From contig CAYTRT010000008.1 in NCBI GenBank assembly GCA_964440295.1, positions 1-46,622 of the forward strand: 46,622 nucleotides of DNA. Direction: 5' to 3'. The notes below the pieces were generated by a model, which was not told where the DNA came from, did not search any database, and worked only from the letters and a program-made list of their open reading frames with translations. Shown in pieces: positions 29,529 to 38,421 of this stretch. The first letter of the stretch is position 1. Each line of letters starts with the position of its first letter. The DNA is from CALIKS01 sp964440295. GTDB taxonomy: Archaea > Thermoproteota > Nitrososphaeria_A > Caldarchaeales > Calditenuaceae. The position numbers and the translations under genes were made by a program.

Positions 29529-31423
29529 ACTACCAAGAACTCGGCCTTAGGGTCGGCGTAGAGATTCACAGGCAGCTCGACACAGAGAGGAAGCTCTTCT
29601 GCCACTGCGGGACTTCTCCCACCGGAGGGAAGGGGATAATCGAGTTCACGAGGAGGCTGAGGGAGACGCAGTCGGAGCTAGGCGAGATAGACCCGGCTGC
29701 GAGGTTCGAGATGAAGAAGATGCGGCGAATAATTTATAGGGCAGACCCTGGATGCACTTGTCTCGTCGAGATGGATGAGGAGCCCCCGCATAGGTTGAAC
29801 GAGGAGGCAGTAAGGATAGCGCTCACAGTCGCTAGGCTCCTAGACGCTAGGCCGGTGGACGAGATACACGTGATGAGGAAGATAGTCATAGATGGCTCAA
29901 ACACGACGGGCTTCCAGAGGACATGCATAGTCGCGGTGGGTGGGAGAGTGGTGGTTGATGGCCAGGAGATACCGATACAGACAATAACCCTCGAGGAGGA
30001 CGCCGCGAGACTAGTAGAGGCCAAGCCCACGCACGTCGTGTATGACCTTTCGAGGCTTGGAGTACCGCTGATAGAGGTCTCAACAGCTCCAGTAATCACG
30101 AGTCCGGAGCAGGCGGCAAAGACGGCCTACGCGATTGGAAAGATACTGAGGGCGACCGGGAAGGTAAAGAGGGGAATAGGTACGGTCCGCCAGGACCTCA
30201 ACGTCTCCATAAGGGGCTCGGGAATAATTGAAGTTAAGGGAGTGCAGGAGCTCGACCTTATACCAAAGATAATCGACTATGAGGCTAGGAGGCTCAGCCA
30301 CCTGTTAGGGCTCGTGCAGAAGCTGAAGCAACGAGGAATAACTCCAGCGATGGTACATTCAGAGCGCCCAATCGACGTGACCGATATCTTCGCATCAACG
30401 TCCAGTAAAGTAATCTCGAGGAAACTAGCTGAGGGCGGAAGAGTGTATGCGCTCAGGCTCCCAGGCTTCGCTGGGCTGCTGAAGAGCCATGGAGACGAGG
30501 CAGTAAGGCTTGGACGTGACCTCGCAGAGTATGCAAAGGCGTGGGCGGGCGTCGAGGGAATATTCCACTCGGACGAGCTACCAGGCTACGGCATAAGCCA
30601 CGTAGAGGTCAACTCTGTAGCCACGAGGCTGGGGTTGGGAGAGCATGACGCTTTCGTCATGGTTGCCGACAGACAGCACGAGGCCCTCGAGGCGCTGGAG
30701 GCCGTGAGAAATAGAGCCGCGGAGGCAGCAGTAGCCGTGCCTGGCGAGACAAGAGGCCCGAGACCGGACGGCACCACTTTCTACATGAGGCCTAGACCTG
30801 GCTCGGCTAGGATGTATCCGGAGACAGATATTCCTCCACTCGTGGTTACTCGGCGTCTATTAGAAGAGATCGAGGCCCGATTGCCTCCAACCCTAGACGA
30901 CCTCGCAGCTAGGCTCTCAGAGAGGTACGGATTGAGCAGGCAGCTAGTCTGGGAGCTGATAGACTCTGAACGTCTCTCAGAGTTTGAGGAGCTTGTGGAG
31001 ATAGGTATTCAGCCGAGCTTCGCCGCCAGCTTCCTTACTGAGGGCTACAAGGAGCTGAGACGGGAGGGCCATCCAGTCGACGAGGTGAGCTTCGATAAGG
31101 TCAAAGAATACTTCAGGCTGGTTGTGGAGGGACTGACCGCGAAGGAATCAGCGAAACAGGTCCTCACATACCTCTCCCACAACCCGGAGGTGTCTGCGTT
31201 GGAGGCAGTTGAGAAGCTGGGTCTCAAGGCGCCGCCCATGGAGGAGGTGGTGGAGCAGATAGACCGGCTGATAGCCGAGACATTGTCTGCTCAGCCCAAG
31301 TCAGACCCTGCCGGACAGGTGATGGGCAGACTCATGAAGACCTATAGAGGAAGGGTTGACGGCTCCCTCCTAAATGAGCTCGTTAAGAAGCGTCTCAAGC
31401 TGCTCAGAGAAGGACGGGAATAG
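29525..31423 (+). CDS. gatE: Glutamyl-tRNA(Gln) amidotransferase subunit E
   Basis: GatE binds Glu-tRNA(Gln), activates the glutamyl group with ATP and transamidates it with ammonia from GatD. The length of 632 residues is normal. Recognisable parts are LGLRVGVEIHRQLDTERKLF at the N-terminus, the kinase core with GSNTTGFQRT and VDGQEIPIQTITLEEDAAR, and GTVRQDLNVSIRGSGIIEVKG-type sequence. Also present are the AspRS-like insertion (about 290-400, ADRQHEALEALEAVR), RPGSARMYPETDIPP and a C-terminal helical YqeY-like tail (ending LLNELVKKRLKLL). It overlaps gatD by 4 bases and precedes the FAU-1-like gene by 2 bases, forming one operon. Confidence 0.97.
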   Translation: MNYQELGLRVGVEIHRQLDTERKLFCHCGTSPTGGKGIIEFTRRLRETQSELGEIDPAARFEMKKMRRIIYRADPGCTCLVEMDEEPPHRLNEEAVRIALTVARLLDARPVDEIHVMRKIVIDGSNTTGFQRTCIVAVGGRVVVDGQEIPIQTITLEEDAARLVEAKPTHVVYDLSRLGVPLIEVSTAPVITSPEQAAKTAYAIGKILRATGKVKRGIGTVRQDLNVSIRGSGIIEVKGVQELDLIPKIIDYEARRLSHLLGLVQKLKQRGITPAMVHSERPIDVTDIFASTSSKVISRKLAEGGRVYALRLPGFAGLLKSHGDEAVRLGRDLAEYAKAWAGVEGIFHSDELPGYGISHVEVNSVATRLGLGEHDAFVMVADRQHEALEALEAVRNRAAEAAVAVPGETRGPRPDGTTFYMRPRPGSARMYPETDIPPLVVTRRLLEEIEARLPPTLDDLAARLSERYGLSRQLVWELIDSERLSEFEELVEIGIQPSFAASFLTEGYKELRREGHPVDEVSFDKVKEYFRLVVEGLTAKESAKQVLTYLSHNPEVSALEAVEKLGLKAPPMEEVVEQIDRLIAETLSAQPKSDPAGQVMGRLMKTYRGRVDGSLLNELVKKRLKLLREGRE

Positions 31424-31425
31424 AG

Positions 31426-32367
31426 TTGAGGTTTAGCATCAGAGGAATATACTCCACCTCGATCACGAAGTACCTCCTAGATCTCGGACACGAGCTTGTT
31501 AACCCGACGAGGAGCCAGGAGGAGAGGTTCGGGCCCCACTCGTCCACGACGGCGCCCGAAGTAGTGATAAACGACACAGGCGATAAGGAGGGCGTCAAGC
31601 TTCTTGGAAGTCCAGACGCGGTCGGAGAAATCATGCAGGAGCTCAGAAAGATATCGTGGCAAGTAGTCACCACTCCAATAAGGCTGGTCGGAAGAGTGGC
31701 CAGTGCTAGGGCCTACTTCCCGGCGGAAGCCAAGGCATTTCTAGACGCTATCAGGTCGAAGATTACGTACACTCTGCCCTATCATCATCTATGCAGGGCC
31801 GGTGGAGAGACGCTCTCAAACGTGGTAAGCATGCTTGAAGAGCTCGTCGAGTCGGGGGCGCTGGACAGAGAGCTGGCCGAACGTAGGATACTCGACCTTG
31901 TGAACAGGCTGGCTCCGAGGAGGGGGTGCTCAGCGATGATCCACCACACAAAGCCCCTCTCAGGAAAAATACTACTAGGTCCGTTCAGGTTCTATCGCAG
32001 TGGAGACGTACTGATAGGTAAGCGGATAATCAGGTGCTTCGGGAAGTACGACGGCCTCGAGGTTGACAAGACTCCGGGCGACGTATCGATAAGCAGGATC
32101 AAGAGGTTCAGCTGGCGGATGGACACTAGGTACTATGGATTGGGCAACGCTGAGAAGGGCAGATACATAAACATCTCCACGCCTATCCACGTCTACGAGA
32201 GCCACGCGTGGTACATCGACCTAGGCATAGACGTGGTCGAGAAGCCCAATGGTGAGAAGAAGATAATAGATGCTGAGGAGCTTGAAAAGCTGTTGGAATG
32301 CTCATGTATAAGTAGGGAGCTCTACGAAAAGGCGATGAGCGAGGCAAAGAACATAATGAATGAGTAG
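31426..32367 (+). CDS. FAU-1-like RNase E/G-type protein with DUF402 domain, short form
   Basis: The 313-residue protein starts IRGIYSTSITKYLLDLGHEL then NPTRSQEERFG, the signature opening of archaeal FAU-1. FAU-1 is an RNase E/G-related protein that binds AU-rich RNA and processes rRNA precursors. YTLPYHHLCRAGGE and the C-terminal DUF402 (MDTRYYGLGNAEKGRYINIS, then THE-type segment VYESHAWYIDLGIDVVEKP) follow. The usual family length is about 450-480 residues with an S1-like domain after the opening. Here the opening passes almost directly to the later part, so the S1 module appears missing. It starts TTG/ATG-like two bases after gatE, so it is translated with gatDE. RNase activity is inferred. 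Confidence 0.78.
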   Translation: MRFSIRGIYSTSITKYLLDLGHELVNPTRSQEERFGPHSSTTAPEVVINDTGDKEGVKLLGSPDAVGEIMQELRKISWQVVTTPIRLVGRVASARAYFPAEAKAFLDAIRSKITYTLPYHHLCRAGGETLSNVVSMLEELVESGALDRELAERRILDLVNRLAPRRGCSAMIHHTKPLSGKILLGPFRFYRSGDVLIGKRIIRCFGKYDGLEVDKTPGDVSISRIKRFSWRMDTRYYGLGNAEKGRYINISTPIHVYESHAWYIDLGIDVVEKPNGEKKIIDAEELEKLLECSCISRELYEKAMSEAKNIMNE

Positions 32368-32370
32368 GCT

Positions 32371-33054
32371 TCAGAGATTTTTTGATCCATCTCCACCTAT
32401 GGCCCTGACCATCCACGCGCCACGGTAACTAATCACCGAGCCCTCGCTGGATATTTTCTTGACTAGCAGGGCTGCGGGCATCATTGATAGGGGAGTGTGC
32501 AGGGCGTTGAAGACCGCTGTCAGCGCCAGCACGATTACCAGTACCTCTGTGCCTGACGAGAGGCTCCATCCAGTTATCACTCTCATCAGGCTGGCCACGT
32601 ACTCGACCTGCGACGTCATGGTCAGGACCGCGTAGTTGCCTAGCGTCATGGCGATTATCCTCAGAGTCATGCCGAGCAGTGTGAGCTGGGTAAAGAATGA
32701 GGCGTATCCACCCCTCCTAACTAGGCGGTAGGCTCTGAATCCGAGATACATGCCGACTATCTGGGACGCTACGGCTAGGAATTTGAGGAAAGGCCCGATG
32801 GGCCAGAGCCACTCTCCCATAGTTATTGGCAAGAGGACTCCGAGGTACGTAATACTTGTAAGCAGGCCTGCCAGCGGCCCATATAGCATAAAGACAACAA
32901 ACACCGGTATCTCGGCCAGGTCAAACCTCAGGTAGGGAATGAGCGGGAAGGGAAAATCAAGCGGAAAAACCGTGAGGAGCGCCGAGAGCCCGCCGAAGAG
33001 CGCGACGACAGAGATCCTGAGCGTCGAACTGAGAGGCGCCGTGGGCATCAGCAT
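32371..33054 (-). CDS. ECF transporter S component, RibU-like (riboflavin)
   Basis: The 227-residue membrane protein has about six hydrophobic segments. FPFPLIPYLRFDLAEIPVFV and YGPLAGLLTSITYLGVLL (residues about 33-75) match the pattern of RibU-type S components. These bind a vitamin, usually riboflavin, and pass it to the energy-coupling EcfA-EcfT module. No ECF ATPase or T-component is in the window, so it must share one encoded elsewhere or act alone. It is convergent with the FAU-1-like gene (3-base gap). The ATG near 33054 is used. An ArsR-type regulator gene diverges about 95 bases away, which could control it. The vitamin specificity is a guess. Confidence 0.7.
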   Translation of the reverse strand: MLMPTAPLSSTLRISVVALFGGLSALLTVFPLDFPFPLIPYLRFDLAEIPVFVVFMLYGPLAGLLTSITYLGVLLPITMGEWLWPIGPFLKFLAVASQIVGMYLGFRAYRLVRRGGYASFFTQLTLLGMTLRIIAMTLGNYAVLTMTSQVEYVASLMRVITGWSLSSGTEVLVIVLALTAVFNALHTPLSMMPAALLVKKISSEGSVISYRGAWMVRAIGGDGSKNL

Positions 33055-33148
33055 GCCTATATTAATTGTTATTTATCAATCATGGATAGCTACTCAAAAA
33101 ATTGTAATCGATAAAAGCTTTTATGTCTCTCTTTTTGCATCGTTCTGC

Positions 33149-33433
33149 GTGAATGAGGAAATATTAACAAAAATTTCAGTAATATTTAACGCACTTGGAA
33201 ATCCAACTAGATTAAAAATACTGAAGATAGTTTCTGAGAGTAATAGGCCTTTGCACATAAAGGCTATTTCAAGGATGCTTAAGATGAGGTACACGGCGGT
33301 TTATCGCCATGTATCGATTCTTAAGAACGCTGGCCTAATTACTATCTACGAGGTTGGGCGATCAAGAGTTGTATCAATAGCTAAGCCAGAACTGATAAAT
33401 GAGTTGTTAAATTTTGCAACAAAATTAACATAA
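33149..33433 (+). CDS. ArsR-type winged-helix transcription regulator
   Basis: A 94-residue single-domain regulator: VIFNALGNPTRLKILKIV (residues about 11-28), the recognition helix in HIKAISRMLKMRYTAVYRHV, and a wing AGLITIYEVGRSRVVSI. This is the common ArsR/HTH_20 fold. The GTG start at 33149 is used because DNA upstream encodes no family sequence and the AT-rich GATAAAAGCTTTTATG ends about 24 bases before it, giving a leaderless promoter. No metal-binding cysteine pair of the ArsR type is present, so metal sensing is unlikely. It lies between two ECF-S-like genes and could regulate either. Confidence 0.82.
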   Translation: MNEEILTKISVIFNALGNPTRLKILKIVSESNRPLHIKAISRMLKMRYTAVYRHVSILKNAGLITIYEVGRSRVVSIAKPELINELLNFATKLT

Positions 33434-33541
33434 AAATTTGTTATAGCTACTAAATTTTTTGTCAAACATTATCCTAAATTGGTATAATGAGTGTCACAAC
33501 TAAATATAGGGAGACTTGTATATCTGTGAATGTAGTTGAGG

Positions 33542-34129
33542 ATGGGAAGCAAGGAGTGGAGCTTCGTCCTAATGATGTCGGCGCTGGGCAACGTGCTTGC
33601 ATTCATAACCATCGCTCCCACAATGATCCAGCAGGTAGCCCTTGACTTCTCGCTCCTTCCAGTGTTCGTCGCCGCGATTTTCGGAGGCCCAGTCATCGGA
33701 GGAATCACGGGACTGCTGGCAGGCATCGTCCCTTCGATATGGTTCGGCCCCCTCGGCAGCCTCGGCCCCCTTGGAGTAACTACGTCGATAGGTAAGGCAA
33801 TCGTCGGAGTCACTGCGGGACTACTCGCGAAGGTCTTTAACCCAACAAGCAGGAGCAGCCTCTACTACGCACCAGTCGTCCTGCTGAGCTACGTTCCCGA
33901 AGCAGCATGGATCTACGCCGTCTTCTCCATCTTCGTGCCGCTGCTTCTTCCAGGCGCGCCTGAATTTCTCTACGGGCTTTGGCTCCCGATCCTAATCAAG
34001 GGCACTTTCGAAATATCTGTTATGGCAGCCTTCATGGCCGCGCTCGGCGGACACGTAGGATTCAGAAACTTCGTCCTAAGTAGTCTGAGATCAGTGGCCT
34101 TAAAGCAGTCTGAGCATGCTAAGAGCTAA
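33542..34129 (+). CDS. ECF-type S-component-like membrane protein
   Basis: The 195-residue membrane protein has about five or six hydrophobic segments. LDFSLLPVFVAAIFGGPVIG and GITGLLAGIVPSIWFGP (residues about 32-70) resemble the ECF S-component core. MSALGNVLAFITIAPTMI forms the first helix. ATG 33542, with TTGAGG just before it, is preferred over the TTG at 33536. The C-terminal 20 residues are polar. The ligand is unknown. Together with the RibU-like gene and the small regulator gene between them, it forms a vitamin-uptake-like neighbourhood. It converges on dph2 with 3 bases between stops. Confidence 0.65.
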   Translation: MGSKEWSFVLMMSALGNVLAFITIAPTMIQQVALDFSLLPVFVAAIFGGPVIGGITGLLAGIVPSIWFGPLGSLGPLGVTTSIGKAIVGVTAGLLAKVFNPTSRSSLYYAPVVLLSYVPEAAWIYAVFSIFVPLLLPGAPEFLYGLWLPILIKGTFEISVMAAFMAALGGHVGFRNFVLSSLRSVALKQSEHAKS

Positions 34130-34132
34130 TCA

Positions 34133-35161
34133 TCATTTTTCTGGAAGACTCAACGATAGGAATAGCTCGTTCTTTATTATTTCTTCCCACCTTAGCTTTC
34201 CGACTGCGACCATTACTTCTGATGGCAGTAAGAGTGGCTTGGAGAAGCGGGCCTGGTCCTCTATGCTGAGTCTGGGGCAGGCCGTGTTTACGTAGGCGTC
34301 GTACCTGCCCTCCATTAAGAGGGTCTCAGAGACCTCGTCAGTCACTAAGATGTCCGCCTCGTATCCATGCCGTCTCAGCATGTCTCTCAGTTTTCTCGCG
34401 AGTCCGAGATGCATCTGGCCAGGCTTCACGCTCACAATCACGCCTATCCTCCTAGCCTCCCTGAACTTGACAATGCTGGCATACCTCTGGGAGTAGACCT
34501 TTCTAGCAGTCTCTTCCATCCATTCGAGTCTCTGAGACTCTGGATCGACGGCAAGCACAGGCTTCGGCGAGGTCAACGCGAGGCCCAATGCGTGAAACAT
34601 CGATCCAACGACGACGAAGCAGTCAACCATCTCCTCTATTGACCTGAGCGACGAGTAGTCGCAGCCAAGCACTTGCCCCTCATGTATGGCCCTCGCTCCC
34701 CGTCGGCCAATTAAGACCCTGAGGTCAGACCTCTTCAACTCTTCCGCAAACCTCGGTAGGTGTATCGTCCACTGAGCCGTCGATCCTAGGCCCACGGAGC
34801 TATAACCAGAGAGCGCCTCGACGACCCTAGAAGCAAGTCTCAGAAGAGGCCCAGCGTCAGAGTACCAAGCCTCGATGAACAGTACTGGCAACGGATGACT
34901 TGTTAGGAACTGCGTGTGTCCGACGTGGATTAATCCGTCAGCGCCAATTTCCTTGGCCTCCCTGACTGCTACGTCGCATCCACCCCAAGTTGCGCTCATC
35001 GAGACAAAAGCCTCAATACCCCTCTTGCCAAGAGCATCAACAATGAGTGGTATAGCCTGCTTCAGTCCCAGCGGCGCCTGTATCAAAACGCGCCTAGGCC
35101 TAACCTCATCTATCCACGCCTCTAATCTCTCAATCGGAACCACTACTTCGACGTCATTCAA
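34133..35161 (-). CDS. dph2: Diphthamide biosynthesis protein Dph2 (radical SAM-like 3-amino-3-carboxypropyl transferase)
   Basis: Dph2 carries out the first step of diphthamide synthesis on the histidine of elongation factor 2, using SAM and a [4Fe-4S] cluster to form an aminocarboxypropyl radical. The three cluster cysteines are C62 (WGGCD), C167 (LGCDYS) and C295 (NTACPRLS). RVLIQAPLGLKQAIP opens the first of three related domains, and YDAYVNTACPRLSIEDQ the last. The length of 342 residues is normal for the archaeal homodimeric enzyme. Later pathway genes (dph5, dph6) are not in the window. The ATG start follows TATA-like TCTATAT elements on the minus strand. Confidence 0.93.
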   Translation of the reverse strand: MNDVEVVVPIERLEAWIDEVRPRRVLIQAPLGLKQAIPLIVDALGKRGIEAFVSMSATWGGCDVAVREAKEIGADGLIHVGHTQFLTSHPLPVLFIEAWYSDAGPLLRLASRVVEALSGYSSVGLGSTAQWTIHLPRFAEELKRSDLRVLIGRRGARAIHEGQVLGCDYSSLRSIEEMVDCFVVVGSMFHALGLALTSPKPVLAVDPESQRLEWMEETARKVYSQRYASIVKFREARRIGVIVSVKPGQMHLGLARKLRDMLRRHGYEADILVTDEVSETLLMEGRYDAYVNTACPRLSIEDQARFSKPLLLPSEVMVAVGKLRWEEIIKNELFLSLSLPEK

Positions 35162-35228
35162 AACTAGTGCATATAGAGATATTGTTCATCGATATAGATT
35201 TTCCACTATGCGTTATAGATGCGTAGGT

Positions 35229-36101
35229 CTAGCTCCTCCTCAATCCACGGTCAGCGACGAGGACGCCGACACCCGCAAGCGCCAAGGCAAAGGCCGCAAG
35301 TACTCCGAGGTCTAGGAGCAGTGTGGGGGTGCTTGCAGATGATCCCAGCAAGAGCGCCTGTCTAACCGCGTCGACCGCGTAGCTGATCGGATTCACCGAG
35401 GCGACAACTTGAAGCCAGCTAGGCATTAGTTTTATCGGATACAGCGCATTACTCGCAAACATCAACGGCAGGTTCAGCAGATTCATTACCGCCATCTGCG
35501 ACTCCCAGCTCTTCAGCCTAACAGCTAGCGAGACGAAGAGGGATGACAGTCCAAGCGAGAGGAGCGTAAGTGCGAGCAGGACCACGAGAGGCGCCAGCGG
35601 CCCTGCGAGGTTGTACTTTGCGCCGAGGGCGACTGCGAAGAGCATTACGAGCACGGCCTGTATCACCGACCTGACAACGCCTGACAAGACCTTGGAAATA
35701 ATTATTGATCCCCGCTTTATCGGAGATACGAGTAGCTTGTTGAGGAAGCCTAGACGCCTGTCCCAGGCTATCGACATCCCGCTTGACATTGATGTGAACA
35801 GTATGACTATCGAGAGCATGCCGACCGACATGTATGAAAAATAGTCCAGCTCCGCGGTGCCGAAGAGGCTCACCGTCATCCTATTGAAGAGCTGAGCGAT
35901 CTGTGAGGTGACGGCTGGTGGCAGCTGACTGAGGAGCTCCTCAGGTATCTGGAACATGCCTGTCAGGTTCAGCGCCTTTCCGAAGAGTCCCATCCATATG
36001 ACTGGCTGGATGATCGTCATCGTCATCAGGAATGGCGACCTGTACCACTTCTTGAGCTCCCTGTCGAGCAGGACGTAGACTTCAGTCAAGACGTCCATCA
36101 A
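35229..36101 (-). CDS. ABC-2 type exporter permease
   Basis: This is a 290-residue permease with six transmembrane segments and a large extracytoplasmic loop between the first and second (residues about 50-100, QIPEELLSQLPPAVTSQIAQ). It begins with a short amphipathic cytosolic helix (LDRELKKWYRSPFLM). IAWDRRLGFLNKLLVSPIKR is the conserved coupling region of ABC2_membrane permeases, and SLFVSLAVRLKSWESQMAVM the typical late segment. Its start overlaps the ATPase gene stop by 4 bases (coordinates 36098-36101), so they are coupled and form one exporter. The substrate could be a drug, lipid or peptide. Confidence 0.9.
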   Translation of the reverse strand: MMDVLTEVYVLLDRELKKWYRSPFLMTMTIIQPVIWMGLFGKALNLTGMFQIPEELLSQLPPAVTSQIAQLFNRMTVSLFGTAELDYFSYMSVGMLSIVILFTSMSSGMSIAWDRRLGFLNKLLVSPIKRGSIIISKVLSGVVRSVIQAVLVMLFAVALGAKYNLAGPLAPLVVLLALTLLSLGLSSLFVSLAVRLKSWESQMAVMNLLNLPLMFASNALYPIKLMPSWLQVVASVNPISYAVDAVRQALLLGSSASTPTLLLDLGVLAAFALALAGVGVLVADRGLRRS

Positions 36102-37096
36102 GTCCTCATCCTCCTGATTATCGCGTATTGCCTACGAGTCTCCTCCCAGCTGCCCTGCTCCTCCCTGAGCGTCCGGCCAGTGTATTCAAGGAAGACCTCG
36201 TCAAGCGTGGGCTTCTTCATGATTACCTTGGTTACTCTGAGTCCCTTTCTCAGCAGTGCCTCAAGCATTATCGGCAGCGTCTCCTCTCCCTTCTCGACTG
36301 TCACTCTGAATACTCCACCCGTGTACGTAGACCTCTTCACAGCGTCAATCATGCTCAGCAACTGCGTGACTTCTTCAGGATTATTATGAATGACCCCAAG
36401 CTCTATTATGTCTCCTCCGAGGCTGTTCTTGAGGTTCATCGGCGTATCTATGGCCCTTATCCTTCCATGGTCTATTATTGCAATTCGGTCGCAGAGCGCG
36501 TCAGCCTCATCCATGTAGTGAGTCGTCAGGAAGATCGTCATTCCCAACTCGCTCCTCAGCTTCTTCACGTAGTCCCAAATAGCAGACCTCGTCTGCACGT
36601 CTAGGCCCAGCGTAGGCTCGTCTAGGAAGAGGATGCGCGGTTGATGCATCAGGCCAGCCGCAAGCTCCAGCCTCTTCCTCATACCTCCCGAGTAAGTCTC
36701 AACCTTTCTATTCGCGGCGTCAAGCAAGTTGACGAGCTCCAAGACTTCCCTGGCCCTCCTCTTTGCCTCCTGCCTCCCGAGGTGATAAAGCCCAGCATGG
36801 AGCATCAGGTTTTCCCAGCCGGTCAAGTCGTCGTCAACAGTAATGTCTTGGGGGACGAGTCCAACTATTCTCCTCACCTTATCCGCCTCTGTCACGACGT
36901 CGAAGCCTCCGACGATGGCCTTGCCAGACGTAGGTCTGATAAGCGTCGTCAGGATGTTGATCGTCGTTGTTTTTCCAGCACCATTCGGGCCGAGAAATCC
37001 GAATAGCTCTCCATCTTCGACCGCGAAGGACACATCGTCGACTGCTACAACCTTTCCATAACTCTTGACTAGTCTCTCGACCGTTATCGCAGTCAT
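36098..37096 (-). CDS. ABC exporter ATPase (DrrA-like)
   Basis: A 332-residue ATPase with Walker A LGPNGAGKTTTIN, Q-loop IVGLVPQDITVD, signature YSGGMRKRLELAAGL, Walker B ILFLDEPTLGLD and the H-loop LTTHYMDEADAL. The DrrA-type C-terminal segment (residues about 220-310, ending in KPTLDEVFLEYTGRTL) places it with daunorubicin-resistance-type exporters that pair with an ABC-2 permease. The permease gene follows, overlapping by 4 bases. The PadR gene ends next to its ATG, so the three are one operon probably controlled by that regulator. Confidence 0.95.
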   Translation of the reverse strand: MTAITVERLVKSYGKVVAVDDVSFAVEDGELFGFLGPNGAGKTTTINILTTLIRPTSGKAIVGGFDVVTEADKVRRIVGLVPQDITVDDDLTGWENLMLHAGLYHLGRQEAKRRAREVLELVNLLDAANRKVETYSGGMRKRLELAAGLMHQPRILFLDEPTLGLDVQTRSAIWDYVKKLRSELGMTIFLTTHYMDEADALCDRIAIIDHGRIRAIDTPMNLKNSLGGDIIELGVIHNNPEEVTQLLSMIDAVKRSTYTGGVFRVTVEKGEETLPIMLEALLRKGLRVTKVIMKKPTLDEVFLEYTGRTLREEQGSWEETRRQYAIIRRMRT

Positions 37097-37618
37097 CTAC
37101 TTCATCATCAGCTCGGCTATTCTTCTCCTCGCATCCTCAATTATCCTGACTGCTTCTCTCAGCTGTTCATCGGTCGCGTCGGGCATCAGTAGGAGGATTG
37201 TCTGTGCGAGCCTCCTGCCAGCGTTGAACAGCTTTAGCCTCTCATTCTCCATGATACTTGTGCATGCATCTAGCAGTCTCTTGACGCTTTCCTCTTTCTC
37301 CTCTAGGAATTTTAGTCCGTTCTCCGTTATGCTGTAGACCCTCTTACCGTCTACCTGCTCAGCCTTGACGTATCCCTCGTCCTCCAACCACTGAAGCGTA
37401 GGATAGACCACTCCTGGGCTCGGCTCGTAGAAGCCTCCGAACATCTCGCTTATCTCTTTGGCGACCTCGTATCCATGCATCGGCCGCTTCTTTAGGACTT
37501 CAAGCACTAGTAGTCTGAAGTCCCCCCTCCTCAGCGGCTTTAAGAACCTGCCCCATAGATGCTTGACTCTTTGTATTCCGCCCATGGTCCAGGGCTCGAA
37601 GAAATTCCCCGTATGCAT
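37097..37618 (-). CDS. PadR-family transcriptional regulator of the exporter operon
   Basis: The 173-residue protein has a PadR winged helix at about residues 30-110: RGDFRLLVLEVLKKRPMHGY, EVAKEISEMFGGFYEPSPG, VVYPTLQWLEDEGYVKAEQV and a wing KRVYSITENGLKFL. A C-terminal coiled helical region (residues 115-173) is used for dimerisation in the family. It is the first gene of an operon with ATPase and permease, a layout in which PadR proteins commonly repress an exporter and release DNA when a toxic ligand binds. Two palindromes overlap its promoter, suggesting self-control. ATG 37618 leaves almost no leader. Confidence 0.9.
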   Translation of the reverse strand: MHTGNFFEPWTMGGIQRVKHLWGRFLKPLRRGDFRLLVLEVLKKRPMHGYEVAKEISEMFGGFYEPSPGVVYPTLQWLEDEGYVKAEQVDGKRVYSITENGLKFLEEKEESVKRLLDACTSIMENERLKLFNAGRRLAQTILLLMPDATDEQLREAVRIIEDARRRIAELMMK

Positions 37619-37650
37619 GAGATATATCTCGTAATATCTCTATATATAGA
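37619..37650 (-). promoter_or_regulatory. Promoter with two 12-bp palindromes, likely PadR operator
   Basis: GAGATATATCTC (37619-37630) and TCTATATATAGA (37639-37650) are each perfect palindromes. The second contains the TATA box (TATATATA, about 25 bases before the ATG at 37618). The first lies where transcription would start. A dimeric regulator binding either would block TBP or RNA polymerase. Confidence 0.55.
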
Positions 37651-37771
37651 TAACATACGTCTCCAACTATAATAGATAAAACCTTAAATACCATAAGTGC
37701 GTCTACAAAAGTCTCGCCGAATTTATGGCTTAGCGAAGACTCAGAGAAGTAGAAATGGTGGACTGTGAGGC

Positions 37772-38386
37772 TTGGTTACGATTATGTGGGGGCGGCTTCT
37801 AATATCTGTCTTAGCTGCTTATGCGCTTTGGTTCTTTACGTTCAGTACAAGCCTATCCACGTTTTGGCTGCGCCTAGCCTTCTCGGTTGCTGCCCTAATC
37901 CTGATCTCATTTTGGATGAGGGGCAGAAGGCTTCTCCAAAGCTTCAGAAAAACTAGGCCGCTGAGCCTGCTTAGCGGAGTATTGGTTGGGCTTGGACTAT
38001 ACCTCCTACTCCTCGCTGGCTATGCATTGCTTGAACCATACGTCGCTTCGAGCGCTGGAGAAGTATATCTATTGAGGAGGGAGGCCGAGCCGCTCTACAT
38101 TGCTCTCCTACTAATCTTCACGAGCATCGGCGAGGAGATTTTCTGGAGGGGATTCCTACTACAAGAGCTCAGAGAAGCGTTGGGGATTATCTACGCGCTG
38201 CTGGTTGCGTCGTTGATCTACTCCACTGTACACCTCTGGACGATGAATGTTCCCTTAATGATGATAGCCTTCATCGCCGGCATGGTTTGGGGACTACTAT
38301 ACGTCAGGACCGGCTCGTTGTCATCTGTGTCCATCTCACATATAGTTTGGACAGAGCTAGTATTCATAATTGCGCCTCTTCAATAA
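37772..38386 (+). CDS. CPBP-family intramembrane metalloprotease-like protein
   Basis: A membrane protein of 204 residues, with six or so helices, of the CAAX-protease and bacteriocin-processing (CPBP) family. Motif 1 is IGEEIFWRGFLLQEL (E121, E122, R126), motif 2 is an H in YSTVHLW (H154), and motif 3 is SISHIVWTE, with the H ligand. All expected glutamate and histidine ligands are present, so the enzyme could cleave peptides inside the membrane. TTG 37772 follows GTGAGG; ATG 37784 is an alternative. Its role is not known; it stands between the PadR operon and a UbiA gene. Confidence 0.85.
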   Translation: MVTIMWGRLLISVLAAYALWFFTFSTSLSTFWLRLAFSVAALILISFWMRGRRLLQSFRKTRPLSLLSGVLVGLGLYLLLLAGYALLEPYVASSAGEVYLLRREAEPLYIALLLIFTSIGEEIFWRGFLLQELREALGIIYALLVASLIYSTVHLWTMNVPLMMIAFIAGMVWGLLYVRTGSLSSVSISHIVWTELVFIIAPLQ

Positions 38387-38421
38387 TTCTTAAATAAAAA
38401 GCACCTCACTCTCTTTTCTTG

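Noticed and set aside
32939..33148. N-terminal extension of the ArsR-type regulator
   Set aside because: The extra sequence lies over the start of the divergent permease gene and lacks family sequence. The promoter-like AT element lies just before GTG 33149.
36128..36604. 158-codon plus-strand frame opposite the ABC ATPase
   Set aside because: The minus strand encodes a complete ABC ATPase with all motifs. The plus frame is its shadow.
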